A DNA stretch of 64,000 bases from Ricinus communis (taxonomy: Eukaryota > Streptophyta > Magnoliopsida > Malpighiales > Euphorbiaceae): NCBI RefSeq assembly GCF_019578655.1, contig NC_063257.1:29564362-29628361 (forward strand), in the 5' to 3' direction. A model generated the notes under the pieces. The model was given only the letters and a program-made list of their open reading frames with translations, was not told where the DNA came from and did not search any database. Shown here one piece after another: positions 45,801 to 56,650 of the stretch (its first letter is position 1; every line of letters starts with the position of its first letter). A program made the translations under genes and the position numbers.

Positions 45801-46425
45801 GATATAGTTCCTCACCAACTCAAAGACATTGGAATGGTGTGAAACAAGTTTTCTGTTATCTACGTGGTACATCATATATGAACTTATTTTATCCACAAGA
45901 CTCGAAGTCAGAATTAATTGGATATGCAGATGCTGAATATTTATTTGTCCATATAAAGCTTGATCACAAACGGGTTACTTATTTACATATGGTGACATTG
46001 TTATATCTTGGCGTTCTACTAAGCAACCTCTAATGCCACATCATTTAATCAATGCTGAAATATTGGCAATGCACAAGACTAGGAGAGAATACATATGGTT
46101 GAGATCTATGATCCAACATATCAAGAAAACATGGGATCTTCCATTTGATAAAAGAAGCCCAACAGTGCTATATGAAAATAATGCTGCTTGTATTGCATAA
46201 CTCAAAAGAGGATATTTTAAAGGAGATAAAACCAAACATATTTCGCCAAAGTTCTTTTTCATACATGAGCTTCAAAAGCAAGGAGTTTTAGATGTTCATC
46301 AAATTCGATCTATTGGTAATTTGACAAATTTATTTACAAAAGCACTACCTGCAACAACATTTGAGAAATTGATGAACAAAATTGGCATGCACCAACTAAG
46401 AGATCTTTGTTTTGAGAGGGAGGTT
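42855..46425 (+). pseudogene. Copia pol (protease, integrase, RT, RNase H), broken
   Basis: The protease piece at 42855-43103 reads LCLANSGTTHTILRDNKYF, where the active-site Asp is Asn. Integrase pieces: HGRLGHPGSTMM (~43374), LDNVGKFTFKAFNDYY (~43760) and FGYVVYVPIDPLHCTKIRPQ (43907-44269). RT pieces: RNDWHKWKDVIQEE (~44840) and ITFRFLISLVSLKRL, then a clean stretch 45299-46033 with AVYVDDLNIIG (YVDD at 45411-45422), KFKMKDSGQIKFYLGLQI and YADAEYL. RNase H continues to about 46420 with HISPKFFFIHELQ and LFTKALPATTFEKL. Stops are frequent up to 45298 and fewer after. Confidence 0.87.
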
Positions 46426-46627
46426 TTAATGCACTTTACTATTTTTTACTCAGCTTAAGTTTTGTCCCATTGGATTTTCCTAGCAAGGTCTTTAACGAGG
46501 CAATATTATGACGCAAGCTTCTACATGAATAATGTACTCTTTTTCATTCACTAAGATTTTTTCATAGGATTTTTCTTAGTAAGGTCTTAACAAGACATAT
46601 TAATTGTAATAGACATTCAAGGGGGAG

Positions 46628-46881
46628 TATTATGATAATATTAAATTGTTTAGGTTATATTAGATGTCTATCATTATGTCTACGGATAGATTTTCTTATG
46701 TAAATAGAACTTTATCTCTGTAACCCTTTACACCTATAAATAGGTATTACAATTAATGAAATACATAAACATATATACACACACAAAAATATTACTCTCT
46801 TTTCTCTTTTCATTTTCTTTATTTTTTATTTTTATTTTACAACACTCTTTTATTCTTCTTCTTATTCTTTATTTCACAACA
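46628..46881 (+). repeat. 3' LTR of the second copia element
   Basis: Follows the polypurine tract CAAGGGGGAG. It begins TATTATGATAATATTAAATT, so the TG of the 5' LTR is TA here, and ends TTTATTTCACAACA. Confidence 0.85.
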
Positions 46882-47025
46882 GGGATGAATTATATTGGCC
46901 ACTACAAAAACTAGAAAAAAACGACAAATATATGTTTAACCCAAAAAGAAAAGAAAAGAGAGATTTCAAATTAAAAAATAGGAATATTATTGTATGTTCT
47001 TTTTATTAAAATTAGAAATTAGAAA

Positions 47026-49334
47026 TGTAACGCCTGCATTTTCTCATCATCCATGTTATGTGCATTTACATTTAATCATTGGGCATATGATGGTATATCA
47101 ATGATATTTTTATTTTATGAGAACATATATATATTAATTATAAGTAGAGAATAAGAAGCATGATATTAGATTATTAATTTAGATAAGTTGATTAAGTACT
47201 TGGGTTATGTGTATTAAGCCTTAAGACTTAATTGAACCAATAGTTGAAGGTTGGGTAAATAGATTGGACTTAAAAGATACAATTAAAAGTTAGTACCTAT
47301 ATATGGTTAGTAAGAATTAATTTAGGGTGATAAAAATAGTTTAGTAGGTGGTGGCATTAAGAGAGGAATATTGGAAATTGGAACCATGAGTAAGCTCATT
47401 TTACCTCTTCATTTCTCTAAAATTCGTACATGGCCAAAAACACAAAATTTGGAATAAGAGAGAGGAGTGGAATACCTAGAAAAACTTAAGATTAAGATAG
47501 GATTTTGCCAACTATTGAAGGAGCCAAACTAAAGCTAAAGGATTTAAGCATATTAGCAACCCAAAAGCTGAAATTGGTAAGTTGTTACTTGAGTGTTATT
47601 AATTTGTCATTAGGGTTCTTGATTACAAATTGGAAAAACTTCATTTGATGCTCTCATTGATTAATTAAAGGTCTGATTATCATGAATTAGTAGAGTATTG
47701 AATGATTGCATAAAGATTAAGCTTGATTTAAGTTTAAATATGTTAAGATAGAAAACTATCAAAATTCCAGCAACCTTGATGTTCTGTATTTTAGGCATAA
47801 CATGGGTTATATAAGTCCAAATTAAGCTTAATTGGTGTCTATGGAAATTTTAAAGAGTCCTCTATAACTTTGTAGTTTTGTGATTTTGCTATTTTTGCCG
47901 TTTTGGTTGCTTAAATTGAGTAAACAGATTGCTGCTCGGGTACAACTAGCTGTATGACCCTTGTTCAGTAATTTGAAAATAATTAAATCTATAGAAGTCG
48001 GAATTGAGTAATTCTTCTTGGAGATGAAACTAGACGCATAAATGGATATGTCTATTTAATATGAGATTTTTGTATTAAGCCAATTTTGCCCAGCAATAAA
48101 TATACCTTGGTACTAAATTCTGTCTAGAAAACAGAAATGTTGGAGATTAGTTTTATGCAATTTATTGATGTTAATTTGAGTTAAATTGGTATTTAACTAG
48201 ATGGGAAATGTTTATAGGATATTAAAACAGTAATTGAGAGTCTTAGAGGAAGAGTTAGACCTATGAATTAGAGAGGGGATGATCTTGTAATGCATTAGAA
48301 CTCGCATTTACATGAATATTTGTAATATGCATGAAATGTGAATTGATGAATGTGTTGACAGTACTCAAAGGCCCGGAAAGGAAGTTGTGGAGAAAGGAGG
48401 TTCTTATATGCTAAAGGAATAAGTATATTTTGAGTAAGTAAATAGTTAATATTTGCTATGTTCATATATTTAATCAAATGTTCCACAAATGGTTGCGTTT
48501 GCTTAATATTGTTTATGTTTGAATGACTGAGATGGAAATGATTGGTGTTGAGTGGAACAATTGTTATTGCTGAAATATGATATAAGTGAAATGATTGAAT
48601 TGTGATGTTAAGTGCATATGTGCATGTGAATGGTGGATTCCCCTATGAAAAAAAAAAGATATATATATAAAGCCTTGGGAGGCTAAAGCCTAGAGAGGCT
48701 ATAAAAGTGTATAATGTGAGATGAGGCGAGCTTACGTGTGTGATATGTGAGGATGAGGCGGAGCAGCACATTAAAGGGGATCCACAAGTCGTGAGAACTA
48801 ACCATAATTGTTGAATTGTATTTCTTCTATGATGGTTGTAATGAATTGAGTAGAATGGTATGACTTTATACCTAAACTATGAATATCATGGAAAGTTATG
48901 TGATTGGGTGGAAATTGTATTAAGTGTATGTGATATAGATTATGTTGATTATTTATTTACCGAAATGGAGGCTCACCCCTCTCCAAAATTTTTCTTTTCA
49001 GGTTTGTAAATAGTAGTGCATCCGTTGGTTGTATGCGAAGTCTAGCTTTTAGCAGTTCTGTAAAGTTGGGCCAGTTTTGTGAAGTCTCCTCCTGATGCAT
49101 TTTTGTATGCAGTTATGTAATATATATGGAAGTATGCCTTATAAGGCATAAGAAGATGTTTGTAATACTTGTTAAATGATGTTTAAGTATAATCATATGT
49201 TTATATGTTAATAACCTTGTGTCTGGATTCTTAACAACCTACATATTGACCTATCTACCTGTAGTATATATTCTACGACGCTTGTATGCTTCCTGGCTAA
49301 TGTTTATTGGTTAACATGTGATGGGGGTGTTACA
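47026..49334 (+). mobile_element. Solo LTR 3 (Ty3/gypsy-type, 2309 bp) with 5-bp TSD
   Basis: Begins TGTAACGCCTGC and ends GGGGGTGTTACA, with AGAAA on both sides (47021-47025 and 49335-49339). The start, and the GGCTCACCCCTC / TTTCAGGTTTG stretch near 48970-49010, are typical of Tekay/Del-type gypsy LTRs. Nothing inside resembles gag or pol. Confidence 0.9.
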
Positions 49335-49339
49335 AGAAA

Positions 49340-50410
49340 TGGCTACATTAGATAAAAGGTTTTACAGAAAAGAGAATTTTTTTTCTTTGTCGAACATAAA
49401 AGACTTTTATTTATTGGCAATGAAATGATTAATCCTTGTTAAGGTTTAAAGTCACTGCATATTAGGAATAAAATAGCACATTAGGGTTACAAAATGTAAG
49501 TTGCCAAAATTGATTCTTATATATATATAATTTTGAAAAAGTAAATTTAGAATTTTTTATAAATTATATTTTCAAAATATTCTTTTAGAGATATCAATTT
49601 ATCTATTTTATCAAAAAAATTGAAAAATATTTTATCAAAGACTTTAAATTTTAATAGAATTAAATAAAAATAATTGCTTTTCCAACTTCAACATTAGACC
49701 ATTCCTTAGTATCTTTTAATTCTTAAAATGGAATTGTTGGTCTTTTACATAACCTTTTCTCTGTTAATTTGCTCTACCTTTTTTAAAATTTTAATTGAAT
49801 ATTTAATTAAATAATAATTTTTATTCTATTAAACATTAATTATATACTATGTTGATAATACTTCATGATTTATTTTGAAGCGTTCTATTATCCATTTAAT
49901 TCTTGAAAGGGAGTTGATGTCTTTTTCTAGATTAACTTCTTACCATTGATAGGATTTTTACATTAATTTAACTATTTTTTTATTTTGTAAGAGAATTGAC
50001 TTATAATTCTTAAATAAGGAATTACTTTTGCCCTATAAAAAACACATCAATTATACATTTAGATACTAATTTATGTAAATAATAATTTATAATTTATAAT
50101 TTATTAGTAAATTGTCAAAATAATTTTATTTACAAGAACACTAACATTTAATAAGTGCTCTTTAATGAATTTATTTATTGCTTATTTTGTTATTTATATA
50201 TTATAAATTTATAAAGATTTATTTATTTATTTAAACTGAACTTTTAATAATTCTTAAATAATAAAAGTTCAAGTCAATTTATTATAAACAAAATTTATTA
50301 GTATATTTATATAATCTTATATTTCCCTATTATTTTAAAATGATCTCAATGGTAAAAGAAAATTTTTTCATTCATTTTTTATTTTTTTTAATAAGAAAAT
50401 AAATTAAATA
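49340..50410. other. AT-rich intergenic DNA, with a relative of the MULE target site
   Basis: No gene. The stretch 50231-50320 aligns with the two flanks of the MULE (37497-37554 and 41239-41290) and holds a single ATTTATTAT (50277-50285), i.e. an unoccupied version of the site. Confidence 0.65.
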
Positions 50411-51024
50411 TGTATTTCTAGAGACAATCAAGAGGGTGTGAATTGGTTGAAATCAAAATAAAAAGACTAAGCAAGAAGAGAATCAAGCACATACACACAA
50501 CACAAGAATTTTATAATAGTTCAATAACATTTATCTACATCTATTCCTCAAGAATCACCTTAAGATTTCCACTATTAAATAGAATTATAACTTAACTCTA
50601 TTTGAGTTCTTTTTCACAAGGTTAAGAACAAATCTAAGTGTTTTTCCAAAGCTCACACTCTAACCCAAGTATTTTTCATGGGCTCACACTCTAATCCAAT
50701 CTAAAATTTTCAATTTTAGTTACAAGAGCAATTAATCCTTTACCTAAGTGCTCAACCTAACCTTTTTGAGCTTTGAATACAAAAATCAATGTCTCAATTA
50801 CCAAAAGTTCAAGTCCAATCTTGAATCTTCAATACAATATAAAATTAATGGAGAATTGTTGAGAGATAATACAAGCAGAGGCTCAAAGTAAATGCTCTTG
50901 TTTATCCTAGAATTGTAAAAAATGAAGTTTTTTATATTTTTAGGGGAAATAGGGATGTTATACTCTCATTAAATGCAAATATACTAATTTTAACAACCTT
51001 AAAAAATGCAACTTCATCGGAAAA

Positions 51025-51560
51025 ATTCTCATTCACGACTGTGAAGCTTCATCATAAATCTAGATTTAAAAGTCTGAAACTCGTCATGTTCGTGAAGAAA
51101 ATTTCATGGCTGGAAAACATGCTTTTATGGCTAGAAACTTTTATTCACGGCTAGGAACATATGCTTTCACGATTAGAAACTTTGACCGTGAAGACTACTG
51201 GATTTATGAGGAAGAAATTCTTCATGGGCGTGGATATTGGTTTACGATTGGAAATGCTTTCTTTCACTGCTAGGAAGATTTGTTAATGGCCGTGAATTAT
51301 CAACTTCATGGCTAGGTAGGCTAGCCATGAATGGTTTTAAGATTTCTTTAAGGATTTGAGATGGGAAGATTTTTCACAGGCGTGCATTCATGTTCATGGC
51401 AATGAATCTCAACCTTCTAGGTTGGAAAGGCCCTTCGTGAATGCTGCTATCCTTTTTGTCTTGAGTTTTAAACTTTCATGGCTGAGAAGATTTGTTCGTG
51501 GTTGGAAAAGTGAGATTCATGACCATGAATAAAAGTTCACGAGCGTGAATCTGACATACT
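51025..51560. repeat. Palindrome array, left arm of the foldback element
   Basis: Many half or whole copies of TTCACGGCCGTGAA with changes mostly at CG positions (TTCATGGCTAGGAA, TTCACGAGCGTGAA, TTCATGACCATGAA), spaced irregularly every 20-50 bases. Confidence 0.75.
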
Positions 51561-51969
51561 TTAAGAAAGTAAGAGATTTTGATTCTTCTTTCCTTGCACA
51601 TAAACACTTAATTGAAATTATTAGACAAACTCAATTATTTGTAACCATCAAAATTGGTTTTAATAACTCTCAAGCTTCAACCAAATATTTAGGTTAATTA
51701 AAAATTAATTTCTTAATCATGATTTTTTGGTTAATAAAAATAAAAAAAATAGGAGAAAAAAGAAAATAAATTTGATTCTCCAATTTTTTTAGTCAACTAG
51801 TCAAGTGACAAAAAGATTAAGAGTTATTCATAAAGATTTTTATTTTTGAAAAATATATAGAAATGTAAATATTTACATTATATTCTTGAAGTATTATACA
51901 AAAACAATATTGAGAAATTATATTTTACCTAAAATTTATATACATACATACATATATATATATATATAT

Positions 51970-52463
51970 GAATTATAAAAGATTAATAATAAAATTATAG
52001 TTGCACCAGTCTTTTAAATTAAAAGCCAAAGACCAATAATCACCAAATATATTTTAGAAAAATAAAAAAACTAACCATTTTAATTAACCTATTTTTTGGT
52101 TTAATTTCGATGGATTTTCTTATCAATTTAATTTGCTCAGTCCTGTGCTGGCGCAGGATAAATGGGGTGAGCAAAACATGAAAGGATGAATGTTCAAGTT
52201 ATTAAACGAGTTGATTTGGAAAAATAAATAGGGGAAAGAGGAGATTGCCTTGTCTAAGACCTCTTCCTAATTATTACAAGTAGTACTTTAAAATTAATGC
52301 TATGTGTTGAACTTTGAGGGTTATTAATTCTATTTTGATTAACTAATTTTATGCATGAGTGTTTATGTGTAAGGAAAGAAATTTATTTTTTTAAAACAAG
52401 GCAGATTCACGCCTATGAACCTTTATTCACGGCCATAAAATATCAGTTTTCTGACCTTGAAGA

Positions 52464-52516
<53 letters not shown>

Positions 52517-53015
52517 TTATAAAAGATTAATAATAAAATTATAGTTGCACCAGTCTTTTAAATTAAAAGCCAAAGACCAATAATTCACCAAATATATTTT
52601 AGAAAAATAAAAAATCAAACTAACCATTTTAGTTAACCTATTTTTTGGTTTAATTTCGATGGATTTTCTTATCAATTTAATTTGCTCAGTCCTGTGCTGG
52701 CGCAGGATAAATGGGGTGAGCAAAACATGAAAGGATGAATGTTCGAGTGATTAAACGAGTTGATTTGGAAAAATAAATAGGGGAAAGAGGAGATTGCCTT
52801 GTCTAAGACCTCTTCCTAATTATTACAAGTAGTACTTTAAAATTAATGCTATGTGTTGAACTTTGAGGGTTATTAATTCTATTTTGATTAACTAATTTTA
52901 TGCATGAGTGTTTATGTGTAAGGAAAGAAATTTATTTTTTTAAAACAAGGCAGATTCACGCCTATGAACCTTTATTCACGGCCATAAAATATCAGTTTTC
53001 TGACCTTGAAGAGAA
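51970..53015 (+). repeat. Recent ~500-bp tandem duplication joined by (TA)n
   Basis: 51970-52466 and 52514-53015 are nearly identical, with only about five to eight differences including small indels (for example GTTCAAGTTATT versus GTTCGAGTGATT). The copies are separated by a pure (TA)n tract (52467-52513), and a shorter (TA)n precedes the first copy. This is the youngest duplication visible in the window. Confidence 0.92.
52467..52513. repeat. (TA)n microsatellite, ~23 units
   Basis: Uninterrupted alternating TA between the two copies of the 500-bp duplication. Confidence 0.95.
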
Positions 53016-53420
53016 GTTTTCAGCCATAAAAAATTATCAGCTTAAACAGCAAAAAGGACAGTAGCGTTCACGACATCATTTCCAACCATGAAAACGAGGA
53101 TTATGGCAGTAAAGAAGTTCACGCCCGTGAAGAATCCTTTTCTCTAAAAATTTGAAGAAACCAAAGAAGTTATGGCCAGCATTCCCAAACGTGAAGATGG
53201 AAATTCACAGCCGTGAATAAATCTTTCCAGTCATGAAGAAGAGACTTTTCCAGCCATGAAGAAAGATTCACACTTATGAAAGATGTCATCTCTCTAAATC
53301 TTTAGAAACCACAATAGAGTTCACGACCAAAGTTTTCAGCCGTGAAAGTGGACTTTTCCGGTTGTAAAGAATTATTAATAGCCATGATGGATTCTATTTT
53401 TTCAAATCTGCTTTTTGTGC
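52940..53420. repeat. Palindrome array, right arm of the foldback element
   Basis: Same degenerate CpG palindrome as in the left arm (TTCACGCCCGTGAAG near 53119, TTCACAGCCGTGAAT near 53204, TTCAGCCGTGAAAG near 53335). Confidence 0.75.
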
Positions 53421-54061
53421 TGATGCTTCAGGACTATGTAGGATTCTTTCCACCTGTAAAGCTGTATTTATGAAAATTGTTAAAACGACTATATTTGCAT
53501 TAAATGAGGGTGCAACTTCTCTATTTCACCTGAAAATATTTAAACTTCATTTCTAACTATTCTAGGTCAAGCAAGAGCATTTATTTTGAGGCCTCATATA
53601 TATTTATCCTCAACAATTTTCAAATCTTCATCTTTTTTATCTTATATTAAAAATTTAAGCTTGAGTTTGAATTTTTGGGTAGTTAGTATTTAATTTTTAT
53701 ATTCAAAGCTCAAAAGAGGTAGATTGAGTGTTTGGGTAAGAGATTAATTGCTCTTGTAACTAAGGTTGAAAATTTTAAAATAAGTTAGAGTGTGAGCCTA
53801 GAAAAACACTTAGATTAGAGTGTGAACTTCTGGAAAAATACTTAAATTTGTTCTTAATCTTGTGAAAGAACTCAAATAGAGTTAGGTTGTAATTCTATTT
53901 GATAGTGTAAATCTCAAGAGGATTCTTGAGGAGTGGATGTAGGCAAGTGTTGGTCGAACCATTATAATTTTTTTGTGTTGTGAGATTGTGCTTGATCTTC
54001 TTCTTACTTGGTTTTTTTATTTCAACCAATTCATCATCTCTTAATTGCCTAGAGAATTACA

Positions 54062-56200
54062 CTATAATTGATTGAAATTCATTATAAAATTCATTTTATT
54101 TGAAAAAAATACACGAATAAAATAGATATAATAAAGTTAAAGAAGATACTTTGATATTATGAAATATGTTGACCAATTAATGTGAAATTCATTTAAAAAT
54201 TTTACATATTTTGTAAAAATTTAATTTAGTTATAACCAATTTTATAAATTTTAAATATATAAAATTCTAAATTAATTTTCATTTTGTTGAAAATTTATAA
54301 ATCTCATAAATTTTATAAATAAATTGTATAAATTTTATGGATTTAAATTAAAAATAATAAAAATATTCTAACTATTATTTAGTAAGGTACAAAAACTAAT
54401 TAGGTAGTATTATTCTTTTTGATATTTTAATATTTTAAATTTTTTATTTGATTGTAAGTTAAGACAAACTAATCTTTGTTAAAACATTTCTTTACATCTA
54501 TTCTAAGACTACAATACTTTAACCTTTATATGATAAAAAGAAAAGGATACTTCACTTCTATAATCATCATATAGTTTCATTAATAAGAGCTTATTCATCA
54601 TACAATACTTTATGGTTGTTATTTGTTTTATTTGAATAAATAATAAATTATTAGTGAATTAAGCTAACATTGCATTATATTAGGCAAATTAACCATTTTT
54701 ATCTTATAAATTTATTTCACCTTCCTAAAGAAAATTATTTAACTATATATAGAAGCTCTTAAAAATCACATCCAAAATTCTTTTTCTCTTTAGAGAAAAT
54801 ATAGAAACCTGTCCATAAAAAGATTTAAAAATAAATCTTGAAATAAAAATAGAAAACAATGATCATGTTAAATAATAACATAAAGTAAGATTTTATTCAA
54901 GAAAAAAAAATATCTTCAATGTGTTTAACTTTATTGATAAAAGATTCATTAGTAGGCATGAAATTATAAGGTTAGAGCTCAAATTATATCCAAATTTTTA
55001 CCACATCCTATGGTCTACTTTGTTTTATAAATTTGCAAACCTTGATACCACAAACTTCCCTAATAGTTACAAAAGAAAACCAAACCCAAGCCTATGAAGA
55101 AAACTTTCTTTCTTTTTTTTTTTTTTTTCCTTTTTCTTTCTTTTAAAAATATAATTTAAAAATAAAATCAATTAAATTTTAATAATTCTATAAAATAAAA
55201 TTATATTTTTAGAGCCCAAAATACATATTGTACCTTTCCAGTCTCACGCAAAGGTGCACCTTTTATGTGTGAAAGTGGAACGCATATAATATTATTTGTT
55301 AGAAAAGTTGTTATACTCTCAATTTTCTTAAATAAAATTTATTGTTTTTTATGTGAATACATTTATAATATTGTCCAAAAAAATTTTATAATGATTATTA
55401 TAAAAATAAATTTACAATTAAAAATTTTAAAGTCTTATAATGTCAACACTAAACAAGAAAAACTATTGCAATTTGAATTTTGCTTCAAAATACTATTACA
55501 TACAATATTTAATTATAAACATTATTTATGAAATTGACATCTCATGGCTCTTAATGGAAGAAAACATTATTGAGTTTTAAAAAACACATAAATAACTTAA
55601 TTTATTCTCTTTTTTCTGTTAGAAAATGATTATCCACAAATGATATAGCATCAATTGGATATTTCCATTTCATTGGTTTGTAATACAATAAATTATCAGA
55701 ATTTTCTTTATTTATAATGATATTCATACTATATATCTTATATTTTAAAATCAATTGAAATTATTTTTTTAAAAATATATATATTTAGCACCATATTAAA
55801 TCTATAAATGATATCGACAAAAGAAGTTTCTAAATATAATGAATAATTAATTATAATTTTGAAAGGCAGATGACTAGAATTCAATTGATAAAATTTACCA
55901 TAAAATCTTACTTTTTTTAAAAAAAAATTATGACATGGTGATTAATTTTATAAAATCTTTGAAATAAAAGGAAGATTGTGGTAAAAAATTATCAATAGTT
56001 TTGGCAATCTTATATATTTTTATGTATATATACATTTAAAAAAAAATTGAAAGAAAATTAAAACAAAAATTGGGGGAAAAAAGAAAAGAAAAGAAAAAAC
56101 AAAGGTAAGACTTAAGACAAGAAAGAAAGTGTACCAAACTCAACTCAACAATTACCAAAAAGATGCTGTTTTAGTCAGTGACTGCTGCCAGTTCCAAGGG
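54062..56200. other. AT-rich intergenic DNA upstream of the ARF gene, no gene seen
   Basis: No protein-like frame or element end. A T-run of about 18 bases lies near 55110-55128. The ARF promoter probably occupies the last part. Confidence 0.55.
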
Positions 56201-56203
56201 ATA

Positions 56204-56209
56204 GAGACA
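56204..56209 (-). promoter_or_regulatory. Possible auxin response element (TGTCTC) in the ARF promoter
   Basis: GAGACA, the complement of the canonical TGTCTC, lies about 450 bases before the ARF start codon. A six-base match in a long promoter can occur by chance, so this is only a candidate for auto-regulation. Confidence 0.25.
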
Positions 56210-56281
56210 TGGATGAAAAAAAACTCTTACAATAATATACAAAAACAATAATTAAATTAAATAAATAAAGTTAAAAAAACA

Positions 56282-56650
56282 ATGGTTGAAGGACAGGAAG
56301 AGAGAGAAAGTGAAAGAAGTTGTCTGGGTAATGTAGGGGTACTTTGGGGGCATTTCTGGGTCTCTCTTCTATCTCCTTGTCGGCCTCCTTCCTCCGTCTT
56401 CTTATTCCGCCGGAATTTCTCGCCGGAATACTTTCTACTTCACTTTTTTTCTTCTTCTTCTTCTTCTTCTTCTTCTTTTTCTTGGACTTTGACCTGATCT
56501 AACTAAGTTCCATCGCCTCATCAAATCAAAATATTTTAGTTAACTTTGAAGTATTAAGAATAGAAAAAACACTTTTCTATATGACAAACTGGTAAAGGAG
56601 CTGCTTCTGGATCAAACTTCTACTTGTACATAGCTTGGGCGGAGCAAGAA
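56282..56650 (+). promoter_or_regulatory. Probable 5' leader of the ARF gene with upstream ATGs
   Basis: The leader holds a pyrimidine-rich stretch (from ~56347), a (CTT)n tract (56449-56478) and three upstream ATGs: 56282-56497 (71 codons), a start-stop ATGTAG at 56331-56336, and a four-residue frame at 56581-56595 (ATG...TAA). All end before the main ATG. The transcription start is not known; the 56282 ATG may lie upstream of it. ARF mRNAs of several plants are known to carry translation-limiting uORFs. Confidence 0.5.

Larger units (their letters stand above)
41637..46881 (+). mobile_element. Ty1/copia retrotransposon lacking gag, with hairpin array
   Basis: LTRs at 41637-41911 (275 bp) and 46628-46881 (254 bp) bracket a leader with a tandem hairpin array, then protease, integrase, RT and RNase H remnants and a polypurine tract (CAAGGGGGAG before 46628). 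No gag-like sequence or zinc knuckle is found between leader and protease. The hexamer ATGAAT precedes the 5' LTR (41631-41636) and recurs three bases after the 3' LTR (46885-46890), separated by GGG. Many stops and frameshifts make it non-autonomous. Confidence 0.88.
50411..54061. mobile_element. Large foldback element (3.65 kb) with long inverted arms
   Basis: The left arm (from TGTATTTCTAGAGACAATCA) is repeated in inverse orientation at the right end (from TGTAATTCTCTAGGCAATTA on the minus strand). Alignment continues for ~600 bases through GTGAATTGGTTGAAAT, ATCAAGCACA, CTATTTGAGTTCTTT, GTTACAAGAGCAATTAATC and TTGAGCTTTGAATA to CATTAAATGCAAATATA. Inside, both arms turn into arrays of a degenerate TTCACGGCCGTGAA palindrome. 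There is no transposase. The outer sequence, CTAGAG...AGGGTGTGAATTGG, resembles a repeat common in plants. No target duplication was found, so the ends are approximate. Confidence 0.75.
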
